From the NCBI RefSeq assembly GCF_000711695.1, contig NW_013547017.1, positions 124,001-188,000 of the forward strand: a stretch of 64,000 nt of DNA. The letters are read 5' to 3'. The translations under genes and the position numbers were made by a program. The notes beneath the pieces are model-generated. The model saw only the letters and a list, made by a program, of their open reading frames with translations. It searched no databases and had not been told where the DNA came from. Shown piece after piece: positions 1-10,827 of this stretch. The stretch is from Tilletiaria anomala UBC 951. Its lineage: Eukaryota > Basidiomycota > Exobasidiomycetes > Georgefischeriales > Tilletiariaceae. How positions within the stretch are numbered: the stretch's first letter is position 1; every line of letters starts with the position of its first letter.

Positions 1-1715
1 CGTCTGGGGAATCGTGCCGTAGCGCCGCCTCAAAGTCGTCAAGGGTGAAATTGCTCAGGCGCAGAGCTTTGCCGCAAGAGATTAGGAAGTGGTACGCGCC
101 GATGAACCGCTCGAACCACTCGCCGGCCATGCGCCCGCACGGATCGTCGACTGCCCCACGCTTGGGCTTCGGTCGATCGCGTCGTCTTGCGACCTCCTCC
201 TCGAGCATACGCGATGCCAGCTCGCGGTTGGTGATCGCGCCAAGGTCGAGATCCTCCCATGGAAACTTGACCGTCTTGCGCTTCTCCGCGCGCCGCTTCT
301 CTTCCTCTTCCTGCCACACCTTTTCCTCCTCAGCAGCAATTTCCTCCGCGCTTTTGGTTGGGACATCCTTCTTCCTCCTCTTCCTCTTCGGCTTGGTCTC
401 CTCTTCTTCCGCGCTTGCTGCGTCGTCCGCCCCAGGCTCCTCTTCGACGACTTTCTTACGCTTCTGAAGCTTCTCCTCCTTCATTTGCAGGTTCTTGCGG
501 CGCACCTCGTCACTCGGGTTGATCGGGATGCCATAGCGATGCGCTATGACGTGTCTCACGATCCAAGGGGCGCCGATCGACGCATCGCGGACGACGCAGG
601 TGCGAATGTACTTGCGCAGAATGGTCTTGCTGAAGGCCAGACGGTCGCGTGAAAGGACTTTAGCGCGGACTTCCATGAGACTACCGGTGAACTTGCCATC
701 GTTGTCGACAAGCTGAATGGCATAGAGGTATTCCGCAGGGTCGTCCACAGCGATTGCTGCCTTGGCGTCGATGCTGAGATCTGTGCCGATGCGGTGCAGA
801 ATCTCGACCGGGTGCACATGCGGAAGCTGGCTTTTACTGGGCGAGCCGTCGTTAATGCTAGCCATGCTTGTATTGTCGCTTGCCTCAGGTTTTGCTGCGA
901 CTTTGACTTTGCCCTTCTTGCCACTTGACGCCTGCAATTTCATAAAGCCCGCAACGAGATCGTGGGTCGACTGCCCGTCCGCAACGCGCTGCTGATGCTT
1001 CTTAATGAGGGAGCGACTTGGGAAGGCGTCCTTGATTCTCGCGTGGTAGCGATCGCCCTGCACCTCCACGAGCACGCTCTCATCGGGCCAGAAGCGGTCC
1101 TTGAAGCGCTCGAACAGCAGATCGACTAGGTTGTCTAGCCGTCCCGTCACAACGAATTGAATAGAGCGCAGCACATGGCCTTTGAGCGCCTCGGGGAATC
1201 GGCGGTGCAGCTCTTGCGCTTCGCGTCGCTCTGATTCAACAGCTTGCCAGTACGAAAGGCCTATCTTTCCGGTGAGCTCGCACTGGAAGATTTTTTGATT
1301 GTAGAAGGCGAGCCGTGCAGCATATGATCTGGAAAAGAAGCGAAGTTGGAGAGCATGTCACGTAAGTATAGCTTCGTTGCAACCGAATACCGATGTGAGA
1401 GGTGACTCACTCATAATCCAGAAATATTTCTCCCGTCTTAGCAAGGTAAAATACCTCTGGGTCAGGTAGCTCTTCCTCCTGCGACATGGCTCTGGCCGTG
1501 GCAGGCGAGCAGGTGTTGCTATGCCCCTTTCCTTTCCCTCTGCCCTTGCCAGCTGCCGCAGAGGCTGGTGCTGACGAACCAGCGGCAGGGCTGCTTTCGT
1601 TGCTCTCTGCAAACGTGCCTGAGCGTTCTGCTTCTTCTAATGCCATGACGGCTGCGAGGGCACGTGGATCTGGCGGAGGGATGTGCTCGACGAGCTTGCG
1701 TCTCACGAGCGGCAT
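1..1715 (-). CDS. ITC1: ITC1/ACF1-like ISWI chromatin-remodelling subunit (partial, 5' part)
   Basis: Partial gene running off the window start. Exon 1 is 1715..1411 and exon 2 is 1328..1 and beyond; the intron has a GTGAGT donor and a TTTTCCAG acceptor. The start MPLVRRKLVEHIPPPDP resembles the N-terminus of yeast Itc1. A WAC (Acf1 DNA-binding) domain spans the splice: EVFYLAKTGEIFLDYE joins to a segment with FYNQKIFQCELTGKIGLSY, then a stretch on an RRLD-like pattern (GRLDNLVDLLFERFKDRFWP). Far downstream, after a Lys/Glu-rich linker, comes a DDT-type motif (CGKALRLSNFTLDDFE), just before the edge. Family knowledge: Itc1/BAZ1A-type subunits partner an ISWI ATPase to space nucleosomes in the nucleus. 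The C-terminal part lies outside, so a PHD finger or bromodomain cannot be judged. Confidence 0.85.
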
Positions 1716-2676
1716 TGTGAAGAATGCTTTGCACTTTGATGATCTGATCCGGAGTGTTTTCTGTATGGAGGCCTTTGGCAGTGATGATGAGTTTCTGATC
1801 GCGTGTGGACGCCACTGAGCTTCTGGTTTGCGCGTGATGGGGCCCTGGTACGTGGTAAACCCTCTGCAACAGTTGCAAGTATGAGCAACCTGGTAAAGCT
1901 GCTGGATGGTTTGCACGTGTTGCTGCTTTGAGACTTTCAGTCCGCGCCCATTGCAAGTCGAAGACAACTAAAAGACGCGCTACCTTCCGAAGAAAGTTGC
2001 GTGCGCGGTGTAGCAACGTGGCAGAGATTTAAGGCAGGATGATGTTCGCAACGCGAACGAAGGGCCCTTGTTTGTAATGGGGACGTATCGGAGCCCTCAC
2101 GGGAGAGTCGTGCGTGGTAGGCGAGAAGCTATCAGTATGTTCGACTGGTCATCTAGTTAATGGACAAGGCCGACGAGCCCTGCGCCTCGAAGGAGCCCTG
2201 CAGAGTGAACGATGCTAGATGCAGCACGCCGGTTCGGCATGAGAGGATACGAGTCTTTGGATGGATGAGGCGCGAGGAGATATGGAGAACAGGTGAAGGA
2301 AGCGGTGCTAGGGTCGTTTCCTCAGCCCCCTGACAGAAGCAGTGGCTGGAGCGAATTCGATGGAGGTGATCACACGCAAAGACGTGAGCCGGTGCGTGGA
2401 AGAGAAACGAGCTGGATTCGTGGAGAACCCATGAAAGCGAAAGAGGCAGACCGAGGGGAGGGAAGAAAAGTGATGCAGAGAGGATAGGGACGATGAGGAG
2501 GAAAGAGGAGGGGAGGGACGGAGAAGCGCCTGCTTGGGGGGGGGGACCGCCGCCAGCCAACGCGACAACGGCCTCTGTGTAGTACCACAGCACCACGAAT
2601 CACAATGACGTCCGCAACAATTTGACACAACAGCAGCAAGCAACACCAACAAGCCGCCGCCGATTCGCACACCACA
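1716..2676. other. 5' flank of ITC1-like gene, no gene seen
   Basis: About 960 bases with only short overlapping frames on both strands and no recognisable protein. It probably holds the ITC1-like promoter and leader. A run of ten G lies at 2536-2545. Confidence 0.4.
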
Positions 2677-3130
2677 ATGCTACACGACGAGCTGGACGTT
2701 CCCTCGCGCCGCCGACTGCCCATTGACAGCGCGATGGATGTGGTGTTGGACGGCGATGCTTACAGCTTCGACTTGCCGCCCAGAATCTCCTATCCAACCT
2801 GGCTTGACGTATGTATGTGGGAGAAAGACATATGTGAGGGATGATCGAATTGCAAGCAAAAGCAGAACAGCGTGCGCCGTACTGCCGCGTCGCCCACCTA
2901 CATCTCCGCCGAAAAAAGACCCCGGCCAACAGGCAGCAGTTCACACTGCCCTGGTGCCTGGCTGGGTTGAGTGGAAGTTTGCAAAGTGGCGCGCGCACCC
3001 GAACAGTCGCAGTCGTTCGCTGAAGATGCCGCTTCCAACTCAGCCCCCTCCCCCAAGGGCCAAGAGAGAGCAGAGCGATGTTCAACGCTTTGGATTATAC
3101 GTACAGCCAAAAGGCGAAAAAAATCAATAA
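2677..3130 (+). CDS. candidate small two-exon gene, unrecognised
   Basis: Weak candidate. An ATG at 2677 opens 44 codons ending LPPRISYPTWLD just before a GTATGT donor at 2809. A CAACAG acceptor ending at 2932 restores a frame of 65 codons plus stop at 3130 (includes PGWVEWKFAKW). Both exons are multiples of three, giving a 109-residue basic protein. I recognise no family. The second exon is rich in Pro, Arg and Lys with no clear fold. The 124-nt intron is longer than most here. It could equally be the leader of something else or noncoding. Confidence 0.3.
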
Positions 3131-3835
3131 TATGTTCAATGCGCCATCCGCGCCCTGCCGTTCCCTCTCTCTCCTCTTCGTCATCACAATGTGGACTGTC
3201 CAGCATCGCTAATACTCGTCTCGCATCTTCCTTCCAACCTTCGATGTGACACAGTACGCACATCCCCCCACGCACATTAAGCATGTCTGGTCTCGTTGCA
3301 AAGCTTGCGTAGCCTGCTACCGCATGGACGTGTCAGGAGAGGTCCGATGGTTATTGCAATGTGCTATGGTGTGCACGTGCAGACACGGAACGAGCCCCCG
3401 ACGATTCCTCAGCTCCTCGCTACCTTTGATGTTCTCAACGTGAAAGAGAACCGTCCACGGCGGCATAACAGCGGCTATCGTTCACGCGCATCGCAACCAT
3501 CTCGGCAATATATTTAACACTTCTCACCTTGCTTGCCGTTTAGACCTGTTGGAAATCAGCTCAAGGCTCTCATAACTGACCTACTATTCCAGTTCTATAG
3601 ACGTCGATGTCGTCCAATCAAAGACTCTGCGTGCTATGCGGTTGTGAAAGACGTTGTTCTTCTGGTGCGAGCTTTCTTTTAGACACTATTACATCACGGC
3701 TGTTGCATGCCAGCAGGGGATGTCACTCGGCCAAAGAAGCAAGCGTCATGTAGACGCGGACGCAAGGAGCGGTCTCGTTACAGAGCCATGCTACAGTGAA
3801 GACTAAAGGTGCATTGGATGTCGCTGACTTCCGAT
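3131..3835. other. gene-free stretch
   Basis: Short unrelated frames only. I see no RNA gene, repeat or recognisable protein fragment. Confidence 0.4.
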
Positions 3836-5216
3836 CTACAATGGGTAAGGGGGTCTGCAACTTCGAACTACGCAGACGCCACATCGTTGCAAGCTCTCAA
3901 AAGCTTCTTTCTCTTTCTTGACGTCCGTCGGCGTACCGCGACCGACAAACTCGCATTTGCCGGCAGAAACCGGGAACAATCTCGCCGACGTCTTGTCGCG
4001 CGTAAAGTGCCCGCACCGGTCCTGGATGATGTAGCACATGTTGGGCAACGTGAGAGGGGGGATCGCGGGGATGTATATAACGGACGCGTCGGACGCGCCG
4101 GTGTGCACCGACTCCCCAGAGTGCACCAAGTCGCAGCGCCAGAGCACCATGCCGCCCAGTTCAACGGATGGGGTGGACGTCATGGTCGACGAGAGCGGTA
4201 GGTGGTGATGCGTAGGGTCCGGCAGCTTGCTATCATGGCCCAGCGAACACCCGATGAAGTCGGAATTCTCCGTGTCGAACTTGATGCACAACATCCAGTC
4301 AGCAACAAATCCAGCAGCCAGCGCCCCACAATTCTGCACATCTCCGCAGACTCACAACCCAATTGCTCGCCTGCAAAAGTCGACGCCACCGTGGCGTTTC
4401 AGGCGAAAGAATGGCCGAAGCATGATGCAAGCCGAGCTCTCCTTGAGGAATGGCAGCACCTTTAATGCCCCTTCGTGTTGGTTTCGCTCAGGCTCAGCCA
4501 GCCTTGCCAAGTCCTGAATACGCTGCACTGACTTCTACCTCCATACATGCTTGTTTGCAACGTAAGACGCTGCTCCTCGTTCCAGATGTAAAACGGCGTA
4601 AGCACGGAGGTCATTTATGTCATGTTCTGCAGCGTCCTTGCACCACTCACAGCGTGCATCGACCTGCGACTTGGGCCAGTACAACTCGTACACTTGCGGA
4701 TTGTCCTCCGGAAATCCTTGCGTCGGGTTGGCAGCGGCGTATTCGCGGGTTCTGTTGCTTCCATTTGAGCGCCTTCTTCGGCTTGATGCCGCTCTTGACG
4801 ACAGCCCCGCCGCGTTGCTTGATATCTGCGACATGATGTCGCGTGAGCCAGCTTTCGATATGAGATGATGTACCCCCACCACTTCCTACGATGGTATGCT
4901 ACGGGTGCTTGGCGTATATGAACACATTCTCATCCAAAGCTTGCGTCATCTCGGCTTTCTCTTTGATCACAGAGATGATGTTGCGCCAGGACTGCTGCGA
5001 TGGGAAGGAGTGCTACTCATCGCGGACCGGAGACTATTTGAGTGCGGCGTAGCGTGGCAGTGTCCCCGGAAAAGGAACTAAAGACGTCGGCGATTGAACC
5101 TTCAGAATTGGGCGTAACCTTGCTTGGGGGTTTGAAATGAATATCTGCGCCAGCGGGAGCATCTGTCGGACTGCTGACATTATTGGAAGCTCTGGCTTGC
5201 GAACAAGCGTCGACAC
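3836..5216 (-). pseudogene. decayed DUF1479 (YbiU-like) gene
   Basis: Pieces of one DUF1479 protein occur in the right order on the minus strand but in different frames and with stops between them. From the 5' end: FPGTLPRYAALK, followed at once by a stop; NIISVIKEKAEMTQALDENV; HHVADIKQRGGAVVKSGIKP; NPQVYELYWPKSQVDARC; WQGWLSLSET; KVLPFLKESSACIMLRPFF. A longest open block at the 3' end carries MVLWRCDLVHSGESVHTG and ASVIYIPAIPPLTLPN, the conserved C-terminal half of the family. Intact members are about 400-450 residues and have a 2-oxoglutarate-oxygenase-like fold; their function is poorly known. At least three frame changes and several in-frame stops argue against introns. This is a host-type gene in decay. 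Confidence 0.75.
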
Positions 5217-6897
5217 GAAGTCAGAAGGCGCGCCTGCCGGTCAGGGAAAAGCTGGCGGAAGCACGGTCGGAATTTCTCGCGAGCATGTTTTAGAGATGGT
5301 CAATAACCCTCAGAGGTGAAGGAGCGCATGTATGTCATATTAGAGTCGAAGGCCTCGTATCATGACTGCAGAATTCTACTTTATGTACAGGCGTCGTCTT
5401 GATACCGAGGTGCCCGGCTGCATGTCAACCTCGGATGGAGCTATGTGGTAGTGTCTATGAAAAAGTCGCCTATTCAAGATGCCGATCCCTACGAAAGCAC
5501 GTGGCAAATTCGGGTACTTTTTCTTTCAAGACGCCGAGCCTCTCATCGCTTGCGACACGAAGAGATGGAAGGGTTAGTGGGTTGGTTGCGTGCGACCCCG
5601 TACCGGTCGTCTGCGAGATCGATCTCGCATTTCGTGTTCAAGTAGCATCATCATCGTCCCTCTTCCACACTTCCGCTGATGGGACATGCGTGACATACAT
5701 TGGTTGACATGACCACATGGGAAAGAGGGGATCGTTGTGCGAAGCATTCGTCTTCTTAGGAGCGAATAGTAGACTCACAAAGCTGCAAATCCATAACGAC
5801 GTCCCCCCTGTTGACGTGCAGTGAAACTGGAACGTCCGTCACCGCTGGATCAGTACCTCTGGTCCAACCCACGTTGTCAGCTGGTAGACTTCGCATGCGT
5901 CGCACGTCTCCAGGTCGAGTAAATACCCGGCATGCCATAGTGTTCTCGAGCATCGTCTCGTGACCGTGGTGCGCCAGCGTGGCACTTGAACCACCCTATC
6001 TTCACATTGCAGGTCCTCCTTCGCCCTCCGTCAGCAAGCCTCATTATTGTCTTGGGTGGGCCTCTACCCAGCGCCAATGTATGCCACACTCTGATGTGCT
6101 TATCGAGAGTGTGGCATTCGACCTCACTCTTCCCGTCGTATATTGCTCTTAATGTACGACACTACCGAAGCAATGCATGTGCACTAGGGATCAAGCAATC
6201 TCGATACGTGTAACTTCGCGCCAGCGACTAACCAGCTCTAGTCTCTCGCGAGCCTCCATGTAGCCTCGCTTGCGGCGCCAAACCTTCAGCTCTAGCAATT
6301 AGCCTCCTTCAGGCCTCGGCATATAATCGCGCGTATTGAATGCTCGCATGGTGGAGCCTCAAATGGCCGCGAAGGAATCGTGGTCGGGTTTGCGGGTCAA
6401 ACCCTCGACTGTGTTGACCGAAGTCTCGATCGGACTGCACAAGCGCTTAATCATGCACCATCATAGGGATCTCTTTCATATTTGATTTCACTTAGCGGGA
6501 CATGAGTTGGGCCGTCCGAAATTATGGCAAGCTGCTTATCAATTGCTCTCGTCTGTCATCCCTGGAGGGGTATCTCCTGCGTTCTAAGAGGAAAAATGGA
6601 ACTAGGTTTCGGATTGATGAACAAGCTGACCAGATAGCAACAAGCAGCTCTTACAGATACGAGAATGACAAAGCTTGCGTTCCAGCACCTGGCACTCTCA
6701 AGCACAGCAGCAAACACAAAATGGAGACTGGCCTGTCGCGTCATAATATAACAAACAGAAGCGTCATATAAAGCTAACCACCCATTTCTCTGACATCTCA
6801 TACTTCATGCAGTGCTCCGAGGCCGTACCGCCAAGCAAGGAAGATCCATGTTCAGCTTTACGCTTTGTCCGCATTAACTGTGTAGAGCCTGCCGCGG
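5217..6897. other. gene-poor stretch, possible faint relic
   Basis: No intact gene. On the minus strand near 5756-6089 two overlapping frames read HYGMPGIYSTW and VPVSLHVNRGDVVMDLQL. These vaguely recall phytanoyl-CoA dioxygenase-type proteins, but the match is too weak to call. The part from 6214 to 6897 is AT-richer and probably includes the promoter of the ORF starting at 6898. Confidence 0.3.
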
Positions 6898-8394
6898 ATG
6901 TACGCCCCGCCTTCACGGGCCGCTCAAGCGGAGGCGCCTGGCGTAGCCGACACGGGTTTCAGCAGCAAAAGCAGTCATAAATCGAAGCCCTATTTCCTTG
7001 ATGCCATCAGGTTGGATCTGAAGGACGCAAAATCGATTAATGTTGATCTTAACACGAGCAGATTGAGCCTTCAAGCATTCACTGAAGCAAAATCATGCAA
7101 CCGGGACAATTCTAACGAAGCCACTAAAAGTCCATGTATCTCAGAAGGAGATGCGCAGCATGGCTTGCTCGTGTGCTGCGCATCACCACCCGAGCAGCTG
7201 CCAAAGATCTCAGCTGTCCTGGCTGACGACACAGACGCAGGCGTAGCCGAAGCGCCTGACGGCGACGCTTTCTGTGCAGGACTCACCACTCCAGCCCTCG
7301 TAGCCGCAACGGAAACGCGGTTGCTCTGGCTGCCAGGTGTCTCTTCGCCTGCGTCGGTACCGGCAATGAGCTCCAACGCAGGCTCACCTACCACAGCGCC
7401 TACTCTGTCTGACGAGCAGATTTCAAGCCCATGCAGACCGGCCGCATTGGGGCCACCCATAGGGTCTAACCTGACATTGCCTTTTAAGCTATCTCGACCG
7501 GTTTGCATCAACGGGCAGCGACGCAAGTCTTTCACATACCTTCCCAGACAGCGGAGCGAGCCCACTCCAGGCAGTGCTGAGAAAAGTGGCAGAAACTCTT
7601 GGCTGTCACTGTCCATGAAGCCAGAGATGCAGGCAGCTGACAAGTCAACCAAGGAGGTACAAGGCGGCTCTGGCGCGAGCGAAACCGATCTCCACATTCG
7701 TTCAGCCCCACATGCTGTGGAATCGGACCGAGAGCAACCGAAAGATCATTTTCCGTCTCTTCTCCGCAACTTGAGTGCCGCCGACAGGTACGAGAGAGCT
7801 ATTCGCCCGCCATTGCCATCGCCATCGTCACTGCCGACACCCATCTTGTTCGGCATCTGGTCTCAAGCTTCACCTACGCCGCCCAGAAGGCAAAGTCGAT
7901 TGTTTCCGGGGACTGACGCTGCTGCTCCTGCCGACTCTGAAGTAGAGGCTGAACTTCAGCAGATGCCAATGGATCACTTTGATCGTCGCTACGACGAGCA
8001 GATTGACCCTGTGCACGACCCTGTCCACTGCGAATTTCCAGACGGTGATGATGAGACTGTGGCAGACGGGCCTGCTGCAAACCGCTCAAGCGCGACGCAA
8101 GCCCCAACATGGGTTGGCGGGACAATGGTCCGGACGCCTTCGGCCACCTACCATGCGCAGCAGCAGCAAACACTGCAGCAAAGAGCGGTACCTGGAAAGC
8201 AGACACAAGCGCCGCCGCAGCAGGAGCAGCAGCCACAACCGCAACAGGAGTTCAAGCATCCTCCGAAAGCTGCGGGCTATCCGGCGGAGGGCGAGAAAAA
8301 GCCCGGAATAAAACAATTCAAGCAGGCCATGAGGAGTGTCCTCCGCGGAGTCAAGGTGCGTATCCCACAACGAAATAGTGCCAATGCCACTTGA
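6898..8394 (+). CDS. unrecognised 498-residue Ser/Pro/Gln-rich protein
   Basis: Single open frame from an ATG at 6898. Composition is mostly disordered: Ser, Pro and Ala in the N-terminal two thirds, then a Gln-rich tract (residues about 415-455) and a short basic end with KQFKQAMRSVLRGVKVRIP. No catalytic motif, signal peptide or membrane segment is evident. The internal motif RRKSFTYLPRQRSEP looks like a possible phosphorylation or 14-3-3 site. A GTGCGT near 8356 followed by TTGACTGCAG at about 8402 could be a short intron replacing the last residues. The length and the absence of a competing gene support coding; function unknown. Confidence 0.55.
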   Translation: MYAPPSRAAQAEAPGVADTGFSSKSSHKSKPYFLDAIRLDLKDAKSINVDLNTSRLSLQAFTEAKSCNRDNSNEATKSPCISEGDAQHGLLVCCASPPEQLPKISAVLADDTDAGVAEAPDGDAFCAGLTTPALVAATETRLLWLPGVSSPASVPAMSSNAGSPTTAPTLSDEQISSPCRPAALGPPIGSNLTLPFKLSRPVCINGQRRKSFTYLPRQRSEPTPGSAEKSGRNSWLSLSMKPEMQAADKSTKEVQGGSGASETDLHIRSAPHAVESDREQPKDHFPSLLRNLSAADRYERAIRPPLPSPSSLPTPILFGIWSQASPTPPRRQSRLFPGTDAAAPADSEVEAELQQMPMDHFDRRYDEQIDPVHDPVHCEFPDGDDETVADGPAANRSSATQAPTWVGGTMVRTPSATYHAQQQQTLQQRAVPGKQTQAPPQQEQQPQPQQEFKHPPKAAGYPAEGEKKPGIKQFKQAMRSVLRGVKVRIPQRNSANAT

Positions 8395-8695
8395 CTGCAG
8401 GTCGATTATCAATTGCCCCTGCGCTCCTGCGGATTTTCTTGCGTTGCTAGCGTTCGTAGCCCCACCTTCACATCGCATCGTCGCACTTGCATTCGCATTC
8501 ACGGCCACACTTGCAACAATATTCAGACCGCACGCCTAGCCATCCCCATATCATAGGAACAGTATCTCTTCAACGCTCCCTGTTGATTTTGCACCTGGCC
8601 AGCTCAATGTACTTTTCACCCTCCCCTCATAAGTGCACACTACACATGTGCATCAATGCTGCACGCCTCTAAAAGTTGATCCGCGTCGGTTGATA
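8395..8695. other. convergent 3' intergenic region
   Basis: 301 bases between the stop of the Gln-rich ORF and the stop of the oxidoreductase on the other strand. Probably 3' UTRs; nothing else seen. Confidence 0.4.
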
Positions 8696-10069
8696 TTAGA
8701 CGAGGGTCCACGCGTCGCCTTGTTTCTTGATGTTGATCGGCCGCTTCTCGTCCAGGCTCCTGCGGCCTGCCTCGAGAATGGCGGTGGTAGCTACGGTGTC
8801 GTGGATAGTGGGTAGCTTACCAGTGTAGCTTTGTGCATCCCTGCGGCCGCTGTTGATCTCTGTGCACGCCCGGATGAAGAGCTCGAGGGAGCGGTAGCCG
8901 TAGCCTGTCTGGCCGTCAAAGTAGCCGTCGGCGTCTGGGGCGTATTTCATGTAGAATGGATTGAAGTCGGTGTTTCCTGCGCCGGCGCCTTCCTCGCGCA
9001 CACAGCTGTAGCCGCGGCGCGACTGGTTGAGCTTGAGCTCGCCCTTAGTGCCGACGTAGTGGAAGTGCTGCTCGGAGTGCACGCCAGCGCCCGTCGGTGC
9101 GGCCCACGACGCGGTGAAGACACCCGTGGCGCGGCGGTGCGCGAGCGGCTGTTGCGTCTTGGCGTCGAGGATGGCGTAATCGACAAGCAACGTGATGTTG
9201 TCCTCCGTCTCTGGCGGGCAGTTGAACGGCTCAGCGTTGGCGATGCCCAGGGCGCCGTTGGCCATGACGCGCGTCGGCACAGCGCGCTCCTGAATGTACC
9301 AGTCGAGGATGTCCACGTGGTGGCTGGAGAGGTAGTACGAGATGTCGCTGTCCCTGCCTGCCCATGCTTTGAACGTCTCAAGCTGCGTTTTGGGTTGCGA
9401 CATGTACGCGTAAAAGTACGACAGGTCGCCCAGGTCCTCTCGCGCCTTGTCGCGCGCGTCGGCATACGCCGGGTCGAAGCGCTTGTGGTGTTCGACAAAG
9501 CAGAGCACGCCTTCCTCCTTTGCGATCCGCGCGAGTTCCAGGTGGTCCTTGAGCGTCTTGACAGCCGGCTTGGTGACGAGCACGTGGATCTTGCGCTTCA
9601 TCGCGTACACGGCGATAGGGAAGTGCGTCGTGTCGGGTGTGAAGATGGTGATGGCGTCTCCTGGCTTGAGCTTGTCGATAGCTGCCTTGTCTGCGCAGGG
9701 AAGGGGGCATGAAAGAGCGTCAGATAGAGCAGGGCGATGCAGATGCTGCATTAGCTCGGAATGCCACTCACAAGCCTCAGGATCCCTCTTCCCGGGTTCT
9801 GGGTACGCAGTGAAAGTGGTGTCCATATCGCGGTATTTGTTCTCGATGTTCTGCGTGAGATGGTTGCGAATGCCGTCGAATTTATCGCCGTTGGTGCCGA
9901 CCATACTGATGTCCTTGCCGAGCAGGCCGCGCCGACGGAGGTCGAACATGGTCAAGCCGACGACACCGACCTTCTTGTCTGACTTGGAGGCGCCGGTGCC
10001 GACAAAGCCGGTGGTGTACTCGCCGATGCCGCAGCATAGCACGTTTGGCTGGCTTTGGGCGTTGGGCAT
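8696..10069 (-). CDS. GFO/IDH/MocA-family NAD(P)-dependent oxidoreductase
   Basis: Exon 1 10069..9772, intron 9771..9691, exon 2 9690..8696; 430 residues. The N-terminus has an atypical Rossmann start (NVLCCGIGEYTTGFVGTG). This is followed by the family's TPDTTHFPIAVYA turn and the VTKPAVKTLKDHLEL and FVEHHKRFDPAYADAR segments, which match the conserved EKP-like and HxxR-like regions of dehydrogenases of this fold. The C-terminal half holds HHVDILDW, a catalytic-domain signature. Fungal relatives are often annotated as D-galacturonate or D-glucuronate reductase-like, but substrate cannot be fixed from sequence. The 81-nt intron has no in-frame stop (GTGAGT donor, GCTAATG branch site, CTGCGCAG acceptor), so unspliced RNA stays open. 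Confidence 0.85.
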   Translation of the reverse strand: MPNAQSQPNVLCCGIGEYTTGFVGTGASKSDKKVGVVGLTMFDLRRRGLLGKDISMVGTNGDKFDGIRNHLTQNIENKYRDMDTTFTAYPEPGKRDPEACEWHSELMQHLHRPALSDALSCPLPCADKAAIDKLKPGDAITIFTPDTTHFPIAVYAMKRKIHVLVTKPAVKTLKDHLELARIAKEEGVLCFVEHHKRFDPAYADARDKAREDLGDLSYFYAYMSQPKTQLETFKAWAGRDSDISYYLSSHHVDILDWYIQERAVPTRVMANGALGIANAEPFNCPPETEDNITLLVDYAILDAKTQQPLAHRRATGVFTASWAAPTGAGVHSEQHFHYVGTKGELKLNQSRRGYSCVREEGAGAGNTDFNPFYMKYAPDADGYFDGQTGYGYRSLELFIRACTEINSGRRDAQSYTGKLPTIHDTVATTAILEAGRRSLDEKRPINIKKQGDAWTLV

Positions 10070-10827
10070 GGTTGCGTTATGTGGGATGAAGCAGAGGAAC
10101 GTCGTTTTCTGTGTCGTGTCGTCCGTGTTTTAATCACGGACTGCCGCCAGAACAGAACGGAACGTGAAGAGCAGAGCGCAAAGGGTAAATTGAGAGAATG
10201 AAGGATGCTATTCTCTGCGCGAAGGTAACATGTGACCTCTCCTTACCAACTGAGGTGAAGCTTGAGCCACTCTACGTTGTCTTCGTCTGCAGCTGGCAAG
10301 CTCAACCCGAATGGAAACATAGCAGCAAGTGTATCATGGTCACGACGACGATGACGACGTCGTCTTCGAGAGCGCAGCCCATCGTCCACGATGAGCATGG
10401 GGACGTGGTGACCGGTCCGCTCTCGGTGTGGAGAGAACAGGAGCTCGTGGGGGGGAGGGGGAAAGGGTTTGGAGGCACAAGGGCAGTCTTTACTTACTAG
10501 CATCCGGCCTACATCAGCGCGGGAGGCGAGGCATCTCCCCCTCATCATCGTGGGGAACGGCGGGCAGACGGACGAGCACGTGACACACAATGCGGATCCA
10601 GAGCAACCCACTACACGATGGAGCGGAACTCGGAACGTCATGGTGAGATGACGATGACGCCAGTCGATAGATTCCCATCACATGGAACCTTTGATTGATA
10701 TTGATCACCGCTCCCGTTGATCCGTTGGTTGCAGAGCATGGAGCACTTCCCAAGTTTCTGCCACCAATCATCTCACGCTGAAAGGACACGGTCTCGCAGA
10801 GCAAACCCCAGAAGGTAAACCAACGGC
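10070..10827. promoter_or_regulatory. divergent promoter region, oxidoreductase / thioredoxin-fold gene
   Basis: 758 bases between two divergent starts, so probably a shared promoter. Frames here are short and meaningless. A G-rich purine tract lies at about 10447-10470. No specific factor site is claimed. Confidence 0.45.

Noticed and set aside
8831-9712. 293-codon plus-strand frame
   Set aside because: It lies antisense over the oxidoreductase exon and mirrors its codon bias; Val/Arg-rich translation typical of a shadow frame.
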